Below, piece after piece: positions 1 to 10,453 of a stretch of DNA of 64,000 bases; within the stretch, counting starts at the first letter, position 1, and every line of letters begins with the position of its first letter. The stretch is from Lytechinus variegatus. Lineage: Eukaryota > Echinodermata > Echinoidea > Temnopleuroida > Toxopneustidae. Below the pieces are notes generated by a model. That model was not told where the DNA came from and made no database searches. It saw only the letters and a program-made list of their open reading frames with translations. The position numbers were made by a program, and so were the translations under genes. The stretch covers positions 11,868,683 through 11,932,682 of the forward strand of contig NC_054741.1 in NCBI RefSeq assembly GCF_018143015.1. The letters run 5' to 3'.

Positions 1-1130
1 CTTTAATAGGCAATACCGGTAATTCATTCATCGAAGATCTACACTACAGGTACACAAAGGTGTAGCATTTGGCCAATTTTGCATTTTAAAACATGAACAG
101 GTACTGCTTTAATATTAAAAAAAAACATTTGTGTGGAAACTTACATGTACATGTAGTTTACCATCAATCATTTGCTGGATTATTCAAAGAACCCTTTTTG
201 TGTTACACAAATATGCATATCTTTGCTTGTACATCAATTATTTACTGGATTTGCTGGAAATGTTCAGTTCTATCAGCCCCCAGTCATACTGAATAACGAC
301 ATGTAACTTGTAATATCATCATTTTGAACTATTTAGAACATTGCCACACTTTTTCTAAACTTGTACAACTTGTAATAAAATTCGATTTCGTCTTACTATG
401 GTAAAATACAAACAATTGATTCTTCATGGTTCATGAAATACTTCAAAATATCAATGTAACAATGGTAAATGATGGATATATCCCAATGTCAGAGTACAGC
501 CTTTTTAGAAGATAATTTTCATGCCCTTCTAAGCTGGCAAGACCACAGCATCTCATGAAGCATACAGCGGTTTTTTTACCAACAAATTTGCTCTCAGCAA
601 ATTAGATGCAAGGATCAGTAGCTTGTAATGCAGCAGTTGTCTACTTGCTTCATGAAATGCACCCTGGGACAAAGACATTGGCTGTTGCAGATGCAGAAAT
701 ATTGTGCAGTTAAAATCAGATTGCTTTTAAAGATTTGAATTTTAGTATTAAGAAAATAAAAAATTGAATAACAGTTTACCTTCATTTTTTTTAAATTTAC
801 ACTGAATTTGAAAAAAAATGTCATAAATAGAGGGGAACTTTGCCCCTTTGACATTATTTTCTTTTTAACATTTCATCTTCCATGACAGCTGACAAGCTAG
901 ATGTCCTGCTCCTGGCTACTTTTTAATCATCATGCTGCAGGACATGACAAGTGTACATGATGCATGCAATCACAAAACAGCAAGGATTCTTTCACTATAA
1001 AGCCCTGAACTTTGGGGCCAGGGGGCATGGCTATCTCCATGCAAAGTCAAGGTTTCCCCAACGCATAAAAATTTGCAAGTATTCATTATGGTAGAGTATG
1101 TACATGTAGGCCAAGTCCATTAATACAAAT
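1..1130. other. AT-rich sequence, no gene seen
   Basis: No convincing exon, RNA gene or repeat boundary was seen here. Because the first coding exon of casein kinase II alpha lies at 2469-2563 on the minus strand and no second exon is recognisable to its left, this stretch is probably part of that gene's first coding intron (inference). Confidence 0.4.
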
Positions 1131-1133
1131 TCA

Positions 1134-1302
1134 GGGGGCCGTTTCATAAAGCTGTTTGTAAGTTAAGAGCGACTTTAAGAACGACTGGTGATCCTTTCTT
1201 ACGCGCTAAACCATCGCCTATGAATATACCATTTACAACAAGACAGGATCACCAGTCGTTCTGAAAGTCACTCTTAACTTACGAATAGCTTAATGAAACA
1301 CC
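1134..1302. repeat. Fold-back MITE, GTTTCATAAAG class
   Basis: The two ends are inverted copies. The left arm reads GTTTCATAAAGC, then AGTTAAGAG and ACGACTGGTGATCC. The right arm carries the same blocks in reverse complement, ending near TTAATGAAACACCC. Arms of about 65 bp surround a loop of about 40 bp. No coding capacity. Similar hairpins, differing inside but sharing the GGGG..CGTTTCATAAAG style of end, occur at 25711-25857 and 36181-36320. Confidence 0.7.
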
Positions 1303-1591
1303 CAACAGGTCTGTTTTTTTAACACTTCAAATGAAAAATGAACATACATGTAGACCTACATGTACACGTTTATGTAGCTGGAAATAGCGAATCCTTTCAT
1401 GTCTTTGCTAATGCTATGTACGTAGAGGGCCCAACACTGAAATGCCCGTAACGCTGGCCTGCCTAATGCGTAACGTTGAGACACTGTCATGTCAACACTA
1501 TCATGTTAAAAGATGATTAGGCCTAGACGTAGACCCCATTTCTGCTAACATGTCATCTCATTAGTTCTTATAAATTGAATTTGTAATGCAC

Positions 1592-2069
1592 CACTGAAAG
1601 GCAATCACTGCAACCACCCTGCCTTTGGGGAATCTACATGTAGATCTATGCAGGATTGCAGTACATGTACACAACAAACATTTTAAAAATTCTTTGAAAT
1701 ATATCATTTTTGTAACCCAAAATACTTATTTCCATATAGTTGTGATTATTTTTCATTAGTACCTTGGGGATCATTTTTTTTTTATTATTCAAGAGAGCAC
1801 TCAAACAAAACTCTAATTTTGAGCATTTTTGTGGAGGCTCTCTGTTGGTATTTGGTTGAAAGTAAAATTGCACGAAAACTGTCATTCAACAATAAAGTCT
1901 AACTTTATTCTATAACACATGATAAAGAGAATTAAATTTACTTCACATCCAAGTTATATGATGAATAGTAGTACTGGAAACTGACAGTGTAAAAAAAAAG
2001 CAAACATAAATTTGTCCCCAGGAACAAGAGAAAATAAGCCAAACATTGCCAACCTTATACATGTGAGTG
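1592..2069. repeat. Dispersed repeat related to 52897-53371
   Basis: Collinear similarity to the element at 52897-53371 runs through most of this interval. Shared blocks include GGAATCTACA, the AATTT(C/T)CATA(T/C)AGTT block, GAAACTGTCAGTGTAAAAA and AATAAGCCAAACATTGCCA. Its ends are less clear than in the other copy and no target duplication was found, so the limits are approximate. Non-coding. Confidence 0.6.
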
Positions 2070-2467
2070 GTCCAGACGATCGATTTTAATCAGCCGTTTG
2101 GAGAAGTTACATGTAACAAGCAAAGTTTTGATTTTTACTAGTACAAAATGTTAGGCAATATTATAGAGAACAAAAATGAAGAATAACAGATCATTAAAGT
2201 AATTAAAGATAAAATACTAAAATGCTTCAAAATTGACAAAAGACAAAGATGTGTCAGAAACGTTGACACCCCACCCACATCATTCATACTGTACATGCTA
2301 AGGGAAATAAAGTTTAAAATGAAAGTTTTCAATTCATTCAATAAGTTACGCATAAAAGTACCACTTTTACTAGTAGTACCGTTAGTTACTCATTAATATC
2401 AACCCCTTGCCTTGGTTGCCTATGCCTTGATTTAAATTAGCTTGAACTTTGTGAAAAGCATTTCTTA

Positions 2468-3270
<803 letters not shown>

Positions 3271-4015
3271 CAGTACAGTACAATGCTGCAGAAAACATAC
3301 ACACGCACCGTTCAGGTTCCATCATAGAGATGTACATGTTCCATCATAGAGCTATAGCTCTATGGTTCCATCATAGAGATGTTCCATCCATATCGGATCG
3401 CCAGCTCCAGAGAATCATGAAACACCATTCTGAAATGTCTCCCTCTAGGCTCTACTCATGAAGGAAAACCAATTTTGCGGTCTTTTTTATTTTAAAAAGA
3501 ATAATAATAATACATGTAAAAAAATATATATGTATACCTATACTGCAAAACTGCAGGCTCCATGGTGGAACATGTATCGTAAAACTTGCCGGGGGGAGGG
3601 GGGCGATGGCAATAGTCGCCGAATAGTCGCCCCCTAAAAAAGTCACTAAACTGGAAAAAAAAGGATGGGGAAAGGAAATGCGAAGTGTAAAAGGTAAGAA
3701 AGTTTTTTTGTGCAGGATATTTGGGGTATATTTTTCAGCTCAATAGAATATTTACAAACAAAAACGAAACACAACCTTTCTCTTTCTAAATTCATATACA
3801 AGTTATTTATTTCTGAGAAATTATTTCTCCTTTGTTTCTCTACCCCACTTTTTCCACCTCGGCTATAAGACTAGTGTATTTCTTGCCAGCAAGTTTAAAA
3901 AATATACAAAGATCTGACCCGAATGTAATTAGGCCCAGTGACAGGTCGATCTATGAATAGGCAATTATAAAGCGCCATCTATCTAGAAATATTCTATTCC
4001 GAGGCGCGTTGTGAG

Positions 4016-4221
4016 TTATTACCCCGGCTTTAGCTTGAGCTGCCTTTCAGCGCTCATGCATTCAAGGAATTAGTCATGTCGGGTAACCCATTCACCTCAC
4101 TTGGATTGAGTGTAGCACAACGTGGATAAATTTCTTGCTGAAGGAAATTACGCCTGGGATTCGAATCTAGACCCTCTGTTTCAAAGTCAGAAAACGCGTC
4201 CGCTGGACCACAACGCTCCAC
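4016..4221 (-). repeat. tRNA-derived SINE
   Basis: Read on the minus strand from 4221, the head looks like a tRNA: GTGGTCCAGCGGA as an A-box-like segment, a CTTTGAA anticodon-type loop, and GATTCGAATCCC as a B box. The body then continues away from the head. A second copy with the same head and body lies at 42584-42795, also minus strand. The acceptor stem does not close, so this is a SINE, not a tRNA gene. The hAT-type end at 4235 starts 14 bp to the right. Confidence 0.7.
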
Positions 4222-4234
4222 GGATAATTATGAT

Positions 4235-5237
4235 CAGTGGCGTACCGTGGGTCAGCACGGCATTGAGGGGGCACCAACAAAAATTTTGAGTCACCTAGTG
4301 AGCGCGCTAACCAGGTATACTGACCTAAGTAATAGTGACATTTCAAGGACAGTGCCATTAAACGGATATGTATCTCACTGAACATATAATGCGAGCGCGA
4401 AGCGCGAGCTGAATTTTTGTACAACCCCAAACAGGGACATTTTAAGGACTATATTGTAGGAATCCATTAAGAGTATACATAATCTCACCATAGTCATCTA
4501 ATGCGAGTGACAAGTGCATTCTGATGTTAGAAAAAAATTACATCTAAACACATGAGTGCACTTTTTGTCGTCATTGTAATCATGATTATCATACGCATCT
4601 TACTAATCAAATATTGCGAGCGCGAAGCGCGAGCTGGAAATTTACTTAATTCAGAACTGAAGAGAGGAATTCTAAGGCTTGTTTGAAGGAATTTACGAAG
4701 ACCATGCGTATTTCGCGAACCAAATGATGCGAGCGCGAAGCGCAAGCAGAAAATTTTTGATATTCAGATCAGAAAAAGTTACATTTTAAGAAATGATTTT
4801 AGGAATTCATGAAGAGCAGACATATATCAGCAATCCACTAATGCGAACGTAAGCACGGACGGGAAGTGTTTTATATTAATACTTTAAAATGGGGCGACCA
4901 CTTTAAGTAGTCATGAAAAAGAAGAATATGTTACTACATAAAACAATTATAATTCGAAGTGCGAGGAAATATATTTGGTGTATTTCGACTTAAAAACGGG
5001 ATGTTTTAGTACAGCGAGATTATATATCGCGTTAAACAGACAATGCGAGCGCCAAGAACAATGAAGACATGTGCCCTGAACAAAATTATGTTTCATAAAG
5101 TTGTGAATTTTTTTAAAAGTAATATAACCTAACATAATCATAATATAACATTTTAATGAACAATAATTTCTTCTTTCCCTTTCTCCCTCTTTTTCTCCTT
5201 TTCCTCATTTTTTTTGCCAGCCGATGGGGGGGGGGGC
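4235..5237 (+). mobile_element. Non-autonomous hAT-type element, 3' end missing, with internal tandem units
   Basis: The left end CAGTGGCGTACCG and the following G-rich stretch match the left end of the complete element at 58589-59863. Inside are degenerate units of about 113 bp, each opening with a version of GCGAGCGCGAAGCGCGAGC, at about 4391, 4616, 4729, 4843 and 5045. The right part has the same T/C-rich tract followed by a G run as the complete copy, but the terminal inverted repeat is absent and a 15-bp repeat block begins instead. No transposase. The family assignment rests on the complete copy. Confidence 0.65.
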
Positions 5238-5259
5238 TTTGTATACGCGGTTATGTTCA

Positions 5260-5600
5260 AAAGGTAAATTGCCAATTCGTCTACTGCCATCCCGTCCACT
5301 CTAACCTTCATTTTGTCTAATGCCATTTCGTCTATCAACATTTCGTCTACCACCCATTTCGTCCAGTCACCAATTCGTCCAATAGCCATTTGGTCTAATC
5401 ATCAGTTCGTCTATAACCATTTCGTCTACAACCATTATTTTCGTCTACCACCCATTTAGTATAATTCCATTTAGGCTAATGCCAACTCGTCCATTAATTA
5501 AGTTCGTCCAATGTTCATTTAGCCCAATAGCCATGTCGGCTAATATTAGTTGGCCCAATATCCAAATCGTTTACTTATAAACTCGTCCAATTTTCAGCTC
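5260..5600 (-). repeat. 15-bp tandem repeat block, left (reversed) arm
   Basis: Degenerate tandem copies of about 15 bp with the core CCATTTCGTCTA, read on the plus strand as NCCATTTCGTCTANN. The same unit in the opposite orientation (GACGAAATGGCAATA) forms the blocks at 7780-8010 and 8190-8350. The unit length is a multiple of three, so a minus-strand open frame with a five-residue rhythm around DEMA appears here; it has no other sign of being a gene. Confidence 0.75.
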
Positions 5601-5715
5601 GCGCTCGCACTGTTTTATTTTTTGAAGTACCTATATCCTCTTTATGCTTTCCATACTCTGTTCAGGCCGGACCTTAAACATTTTTTTTTATCTTGCGCTG
5701 CGCGCTTGCATTTTT

Positions 5716-6661
5716 GTCTCACCTGCATAGCAGAGTGAGACTATAGGCGCCGCTTTTCCGACGGCGGCGACGGCGGCGGCGGCGTCAACATCAAATCTTA
5801 ACCTGAGGTTAAGTTTTTGAAATGACATCATAACTTAGAAAGTACATGGACCTAGTTCATGAAACTTGGCTATAAGGTTAATCAAGTATTACTGAACATC
5901 CTGCATGAGTTTCATGTCACATGACCAAGGTCAAAGGTCATTTAGGGTCAATGAACTTAGACCATGTTGGAGGAATCAACATCAAAATCTTAACCTGAGG
6001 TTAAGTTTTTGAAATGTCATCATAACTTAAAAAGTATATGGACCTAGTTCATGAAACTTGGACATAAGGTTAATCAAGTATCACTGAACATCCTGCATGA
6101 GTTTTATGTCACATGACCAAGGTCAAAGGTCATTTAGGGTCAATGAACTTTGGCCGAATTGGGGGTATCTGTTGAATTACCATCATAACTTTGAAAGTTT
6201 ATTGGTCTAGTTCGTTAAACTTGGACATTAGAGTAATCAAGTATCACTGAACATCCTGTGCGCATTTCAGGTCACATGACCAAGGTCAAAGATCAATGAA
6301 CTTTGGCCGAATTGGGTATATCTGTTGAATTACCATCATAACTTTGAAAGTTTATGGATCTGATTCATGAAACTTGGACATAAGAGTAATCAAGTATCAC
6401 TGAACATCCTGTTCGAGTTTCAGGTCACATGATCAAGGTCAAAGGTCATGTAAGGTCAATGAACTTTGGCCATGTTGGGTTTTTTGTTGAATAATCATCA
6501 TATCTCTGTAATTTTATTGGTCTAGTTCATAAAAAGTGGACAAGAGTAACCATGTATCATTGAAGATCTTGTGCGAGTTAGAGTAGTTTTCAAAGTCAGC
6601 ACTGCTACTATATTGAACCGCGCGATGCAGGTGAGACGGCCAGAGGCATTCCACTTGTTAT
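5716..6661 (+). repeat. Interspersed element with internal ~170-190 bp units carrying AGGTCA direct repeats
   Basis: The ends carry a perfect 13-bp inverted repeat, GTCTCACCTGCAT at 5716-5728 and ATGCAGGTGAGAC at 6625-6637. Between them are four tandem units and one partial unit. Each shares CATCATAACTT, ACTTGGACATAAG, AATCAAGTATCACTGAACAT and TCACATGACCAAGGTCAAAG. A GC-rich GGCGGCGACGGCGGCGG patch follows the left end. A shorter reversed copy lies at 47980-48345, so this is a dispersed repeat with variable unit number. No open frame of note; superfamily not assigned. Confidence 0.8.
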
Positions 6662-6819
6662 ATAATTGACATATCATAAATAATTCGACTCGCGCTTCGT
6701 ATCGATTGTTATAAATGATTTAACAATCATACATCATGTTTGTAATAACAAAAAGTTTCCTGAATATATATTATAGGCCTATTGATTAATGAATTACATA
6801 ATGCCGCTCAAAGTTTTTT

Positions 6820-7380
6820 TTGTTCGTTTCTTGGAAGGGGAAGTCCTATTAACACGGTCACTTCTTAGCTTTATTTTTATAAATCAACCTAAATATGTAA
6901 TAATCTCATAAGCCCTAATTAAATCGTGCGAGTGCGAAGCGCCAGCTTAAAATTTTGAATTTAATGTATTTTGTCCTGAAATATGAAGTTCTGATCAATG
7001 TTTGCGATCCTGTACAGGATGTGTATGTGACTAAAATAAAAACAAACAGGATTGTTTAATATAATGTCTGGTCTAATCGAAAAGGGACCTGTTATAAGGA
7101 CTGACTGCAGTTACCCTTGAAGACGATACATATTTTATCAATCAAATAATGCGAGCACGATGTGCGAGCAGAATTTTTTTATATTCAGATATAAAAAAAA
7201 GATAATTTAAACTAAAGTCTTGAAAGTAGTAGACTATTAATGATTGTAGACAAAATGAATATTTGACGAAATGATGATCGGCGAGCAGAAATTTTTTGAT
7301 ATTCTGATCTGAAACGGGATAATGTAAGCTGTAGTCAGGATAGTAGTAGACGATTTATAATTGTAGACGAAATATATATT
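6820..7380 (+). mobile_element. Internal fragment of the 58.6-kb hAT-type family
   Basis: The segment from TCACTTCTTAGCTTTATT through AATCTCATAA to a GTGCGAGTGCGAAGCGC unit aligns in order with 58760-58840 of the complete element. Further units follow near 7150 (GCGAGCACGATGTGCGAGC) and 7279 (CGGCGAGCAG). Neither terminal inverted repeat was seen, so it is a fragment. Confidence 0.6.
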
Positions 7381-7779
7381 GGACGATTAATGATGATTGG
7401 CCGAGATGGTAATTGGACCTATATTGATAATAATACATAACATTTATAAGGCGCTTATATACGACTGGTGTTTCTAAGCGCACTGTGCTCTGTTTATGGT
7501 TTATACTTGACTTAAAAAACAAAAAAATAAAAAATAAAAGAGCATGGGAAAATGACATAGCTATATAATACAACTATACTAAAAATAAAAACTGGTGTGC
7601 ACCTCCACTTGACCGACCCATAACTGAATTATTTACTAAACAGGTAGGTTTTGAGTACGGTTTTGAATTGATTCACATACTTTGCATTATGAATGTAAGA
7701 TGGTAGCTCATTCCAAAGGGAAGGGGCAATCGAAGAAAAAGCGCGGTCACCATTTTTGTAGAGGTGTTGGTGATTAAAC

Positions 7780-8350
7780 CAAATGGCAATTAGACCAAAT
7801 GATTGTTAGACGAAATGGGTTTAGACTAAGTGACAGTGGACCAACAGCAGTTAGACCAAATGGAACTTAGACTAAATGAAAGTAGACTAAGCATTAGACC
7901 ATTTGCCTTTCAGACCAGTTGGCTATTGTAAATGGCAATAGACGTAATGAAAATGGACAAGTGGCTATTGGACCAATTGGCCCCAAAATACAATCAGACC
8001 AAGTGATAATAGACGATAGCTGGCCTCTGCATTTAAATTTATTTGTTATTGTTTACATGAATGATGTGTATATCTACTTAACTACTATACAATTGTCACC
8101 TTTGTAACTTGATCATTATGTATGTTTGATTTTATATCATTGCTATAAATTTGTAATTTTGATTTATGAATGAATGCAGAAATACCTGCTTTAAAAAATG
8201 GACATAAGACGAAGTGGCTATTGGACAAAATGGTAGTTGGACGAAATGGCAATTGGACGATGTGGATAGTGGACCAACTGATAGTAGACGAAATGACACT
8301 AGACCATGTGGTGAGTGGACAAAATGGCAGTAGACGAAATGGCAATCTAT
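7780..8350 (+). repeat. 15-bp tandem repeat blocks, right arm
   Basis: Two runs (about 7780-8010 and 8190-8350) of a degenerate 15-bp unit around GACGAAATGGCAATA or GACCAAATGGCAATT. The orientation is opposite to the block at 5260-5600. A short further run lies at about 16840-16925. The open frames here are by-products of the 15-bp periodicity. Confidence 0.75.
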
Positions 8351-10200
8351 CACTTTATCACTTTAATGGGTGATGACAGTTAAATGACTATCACGATTTT
8401 GTTTAATGATGACGGTTTTATGATGATTTTACTGAGGTAATATTAATATGCAGCGAGTGAAGCAAGCAAGCAAATTTTCAGTAATTTTAAGACAGCGTGG
8501 TGTAAAGAAACGTATTTCAGGTGGTGTGTAATCATCACCTCAAGGGCTATACGTACAAGGGTGTATTTATAATATTATGACCATAAAGCATTATATCTCT
8601 TTAAAATAATGTGCACATAATACAGAGGAAAATAAGGGTAACTTATCAGTAACAAAAGTTTCAGACGAAAAGGAACGAAATAAAAAGTTCACTGATTAGT
8701 GGACAGTGGTGAGAGGAGAAGGAGTTAATAAAGAATAAACGGGGTACCATAATAAGCCATCACAGGCCACAATAAAAAAAAGTCTAAAAAATAGCAAAAT
8801 GATGCAAATTTGAAAAACATTGCAGATTTTTTTAATAATCTTTTAATTAGATTTATATCTAGAGATAATGCAACATTAAAAACTTTGAACGAAATTCATA
8901 TTTGAAATGTCATTTAGATTTAAGTGTCCTGTAACAATATTATACCAATGAATAGTCAAGATAATATAATATTCATGTCCTCATATTGTTTCATTAACTG
9001 CATTAGTTAGGCCTTATGGGATACCTTTTCTTGTTTATGAAAATAAAGCTACAAGATGCAAAGGCGGATTCAGGGGGCAGGGCACCAAAATACAACCTTA
9101 CATCCACGTAAGCTCCCGGAGGGAGTGGCCAAGGGGCGCCGAGCGCCCCGTGCAAAAAAGAAAAAGGGGAAAGAAAGAAAGGAAACATCATAGAACCATG
9201 TGTATAGCGTATTAGAGCCACGTGATAAAAGATAACGACAAAACACAAAATTTCTACTCAAAGGGGGGGGGGGGCTGAAACATTTATAGTCTATTAATAA
9301 TGTTCGATCAAGTTTCTTCTAAAATTTGTGATAATATAGTTCGAGTGCGTTCAGTGTTTGATGGAGAATATACCATAGATTAGAAATAAAAGAAGATGAA
9401 ACTCGTTATGGATTTTGGCAATTTATGAATAAAGAAATTCCCCCAAGTAATGATTTTATTTTGTGCATGTTTTTGCATTTTTGCATATAATAACTCCTGT
9501 TTCAGCTGGCATTGTGTTTGTTGTTTAAAGTAGGGAGCCTTTGCATAAATTCCAAAAGTTTCAATTTAGCTAATATGAAATCTCTGGCTCTGCTATGGAC
9601 TAAGCCGTCTACGAGTGTAAAATAAGGTATCTGTATAGTGACATCACCAGATCCCGTATTTGTGTTTTTTTTAAGCTGGAAGGATATTACCCAGCGAAAC
9701 ACACAGAGTGCGGATACAGGGGGCATTATTTTTCCTCAGATGGAAACATCCATTTATGATGTCACAAGTTGTTTTATTGATAGGGAATTCAAAACTATAG
9801 CCATGGCCGGGGTGGAAAACGGGGTAGGGCCATAGGGTAGGGCCTATAAGGAATTGGGGAAACAACAGGAAAGCTGCGGGAATGGCAATATAAAATCAAT
9901 TCTACCAAGCAGACCTCGGGAACCAGGAAAATATATGTATAAAGCGAAAATACGTCTTGTCTTTTTTTTTTATTCTTCTTTGGAGAAAAAAGAATGAAAA
10001 AAAAAACCCCAACTACCCCCTCTTCTCTTTTCTCTCCCTTCGGTCTCCCCCTCCCCTCCCCCTTCCCCCTTTTTTTTTCGTTTGGGGACGTTGTTGGGGC
10101 ATCCCCTCCGGCTTCAACCCCCCCCCCCCCCATGCACACACGTACACACACAGGCGCCGCCCGTTTTGACGAGGCCGGGGATGGTGAGCAATGAATGAAA
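8351..10200. other. Intergenic, no gene recognised
   Basis: AT-rich DNA with short homopolymer runs, a G run near 9263-9274, T/C-rich and C-rich tracts at about 9960-10135, and a CA-rich run near 10133-10152. An AGGCGGATTCAGGGGGCAGG segment near 9062 resembles hAT-type element ends, but no partner end was found. Confidence 0.4.
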
Positions 10201-10453
10201 ATTTTAATACCCCCGAAATAACCTCATCGATTGATGATGACGAGATTGCCGCTTGGCGTTGCCATTCACTACGTAACTAAGCGACCACGGGTCTATTGTG
10301 ATAAGTCACTAGTGCGAAACACACGTGTGTGATGTGTGTATTCTCGCAAAACACAAAATAGTGCTGTCAGTTAGCAACAAGACGCCACGAAGCACGGTTA
10401 CGTTAGATCGTTCTCTAAATTTTCAAACTCATTGATTACTTCAACTCGCCAAA
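10201..10453 (+). promoter_or_regulatory. Probable promoter of CFAP20 copy 1
   Basis: The 250 bp before the start codon have more CpG than their surroundings. They contain GTTGCCATT at 10258-10266 and GTTAGCAAC near 10371, each resembling one half of an RFX X-box, the usual control site of cilium genes. I did not find a complete well-spaced X-box here, unlike upstream of copy 2. The transcription start is unknown. Confidence 0.4.

Noticed and set aside
4391-5060. A CRISPR-like array
   Set aside because: Repeat cores are degenerate, spacers are related to each other, and the array lies inside a hAT-type element in an animal genome.
5153-5389. Minus-strand open frame with a five-residue rhythm (VDEMA-like)
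   Set aside because: Produced by the 15-bp DNA repeat; the same repeat opens frames in other places and no start, splice or domain evidence supports it.
10258-10277. A full X-box before CFAP20 copy 1
   Set aside because: GTTGCCATT is followed by GTAAC only after too long a gap; kept as half sites.
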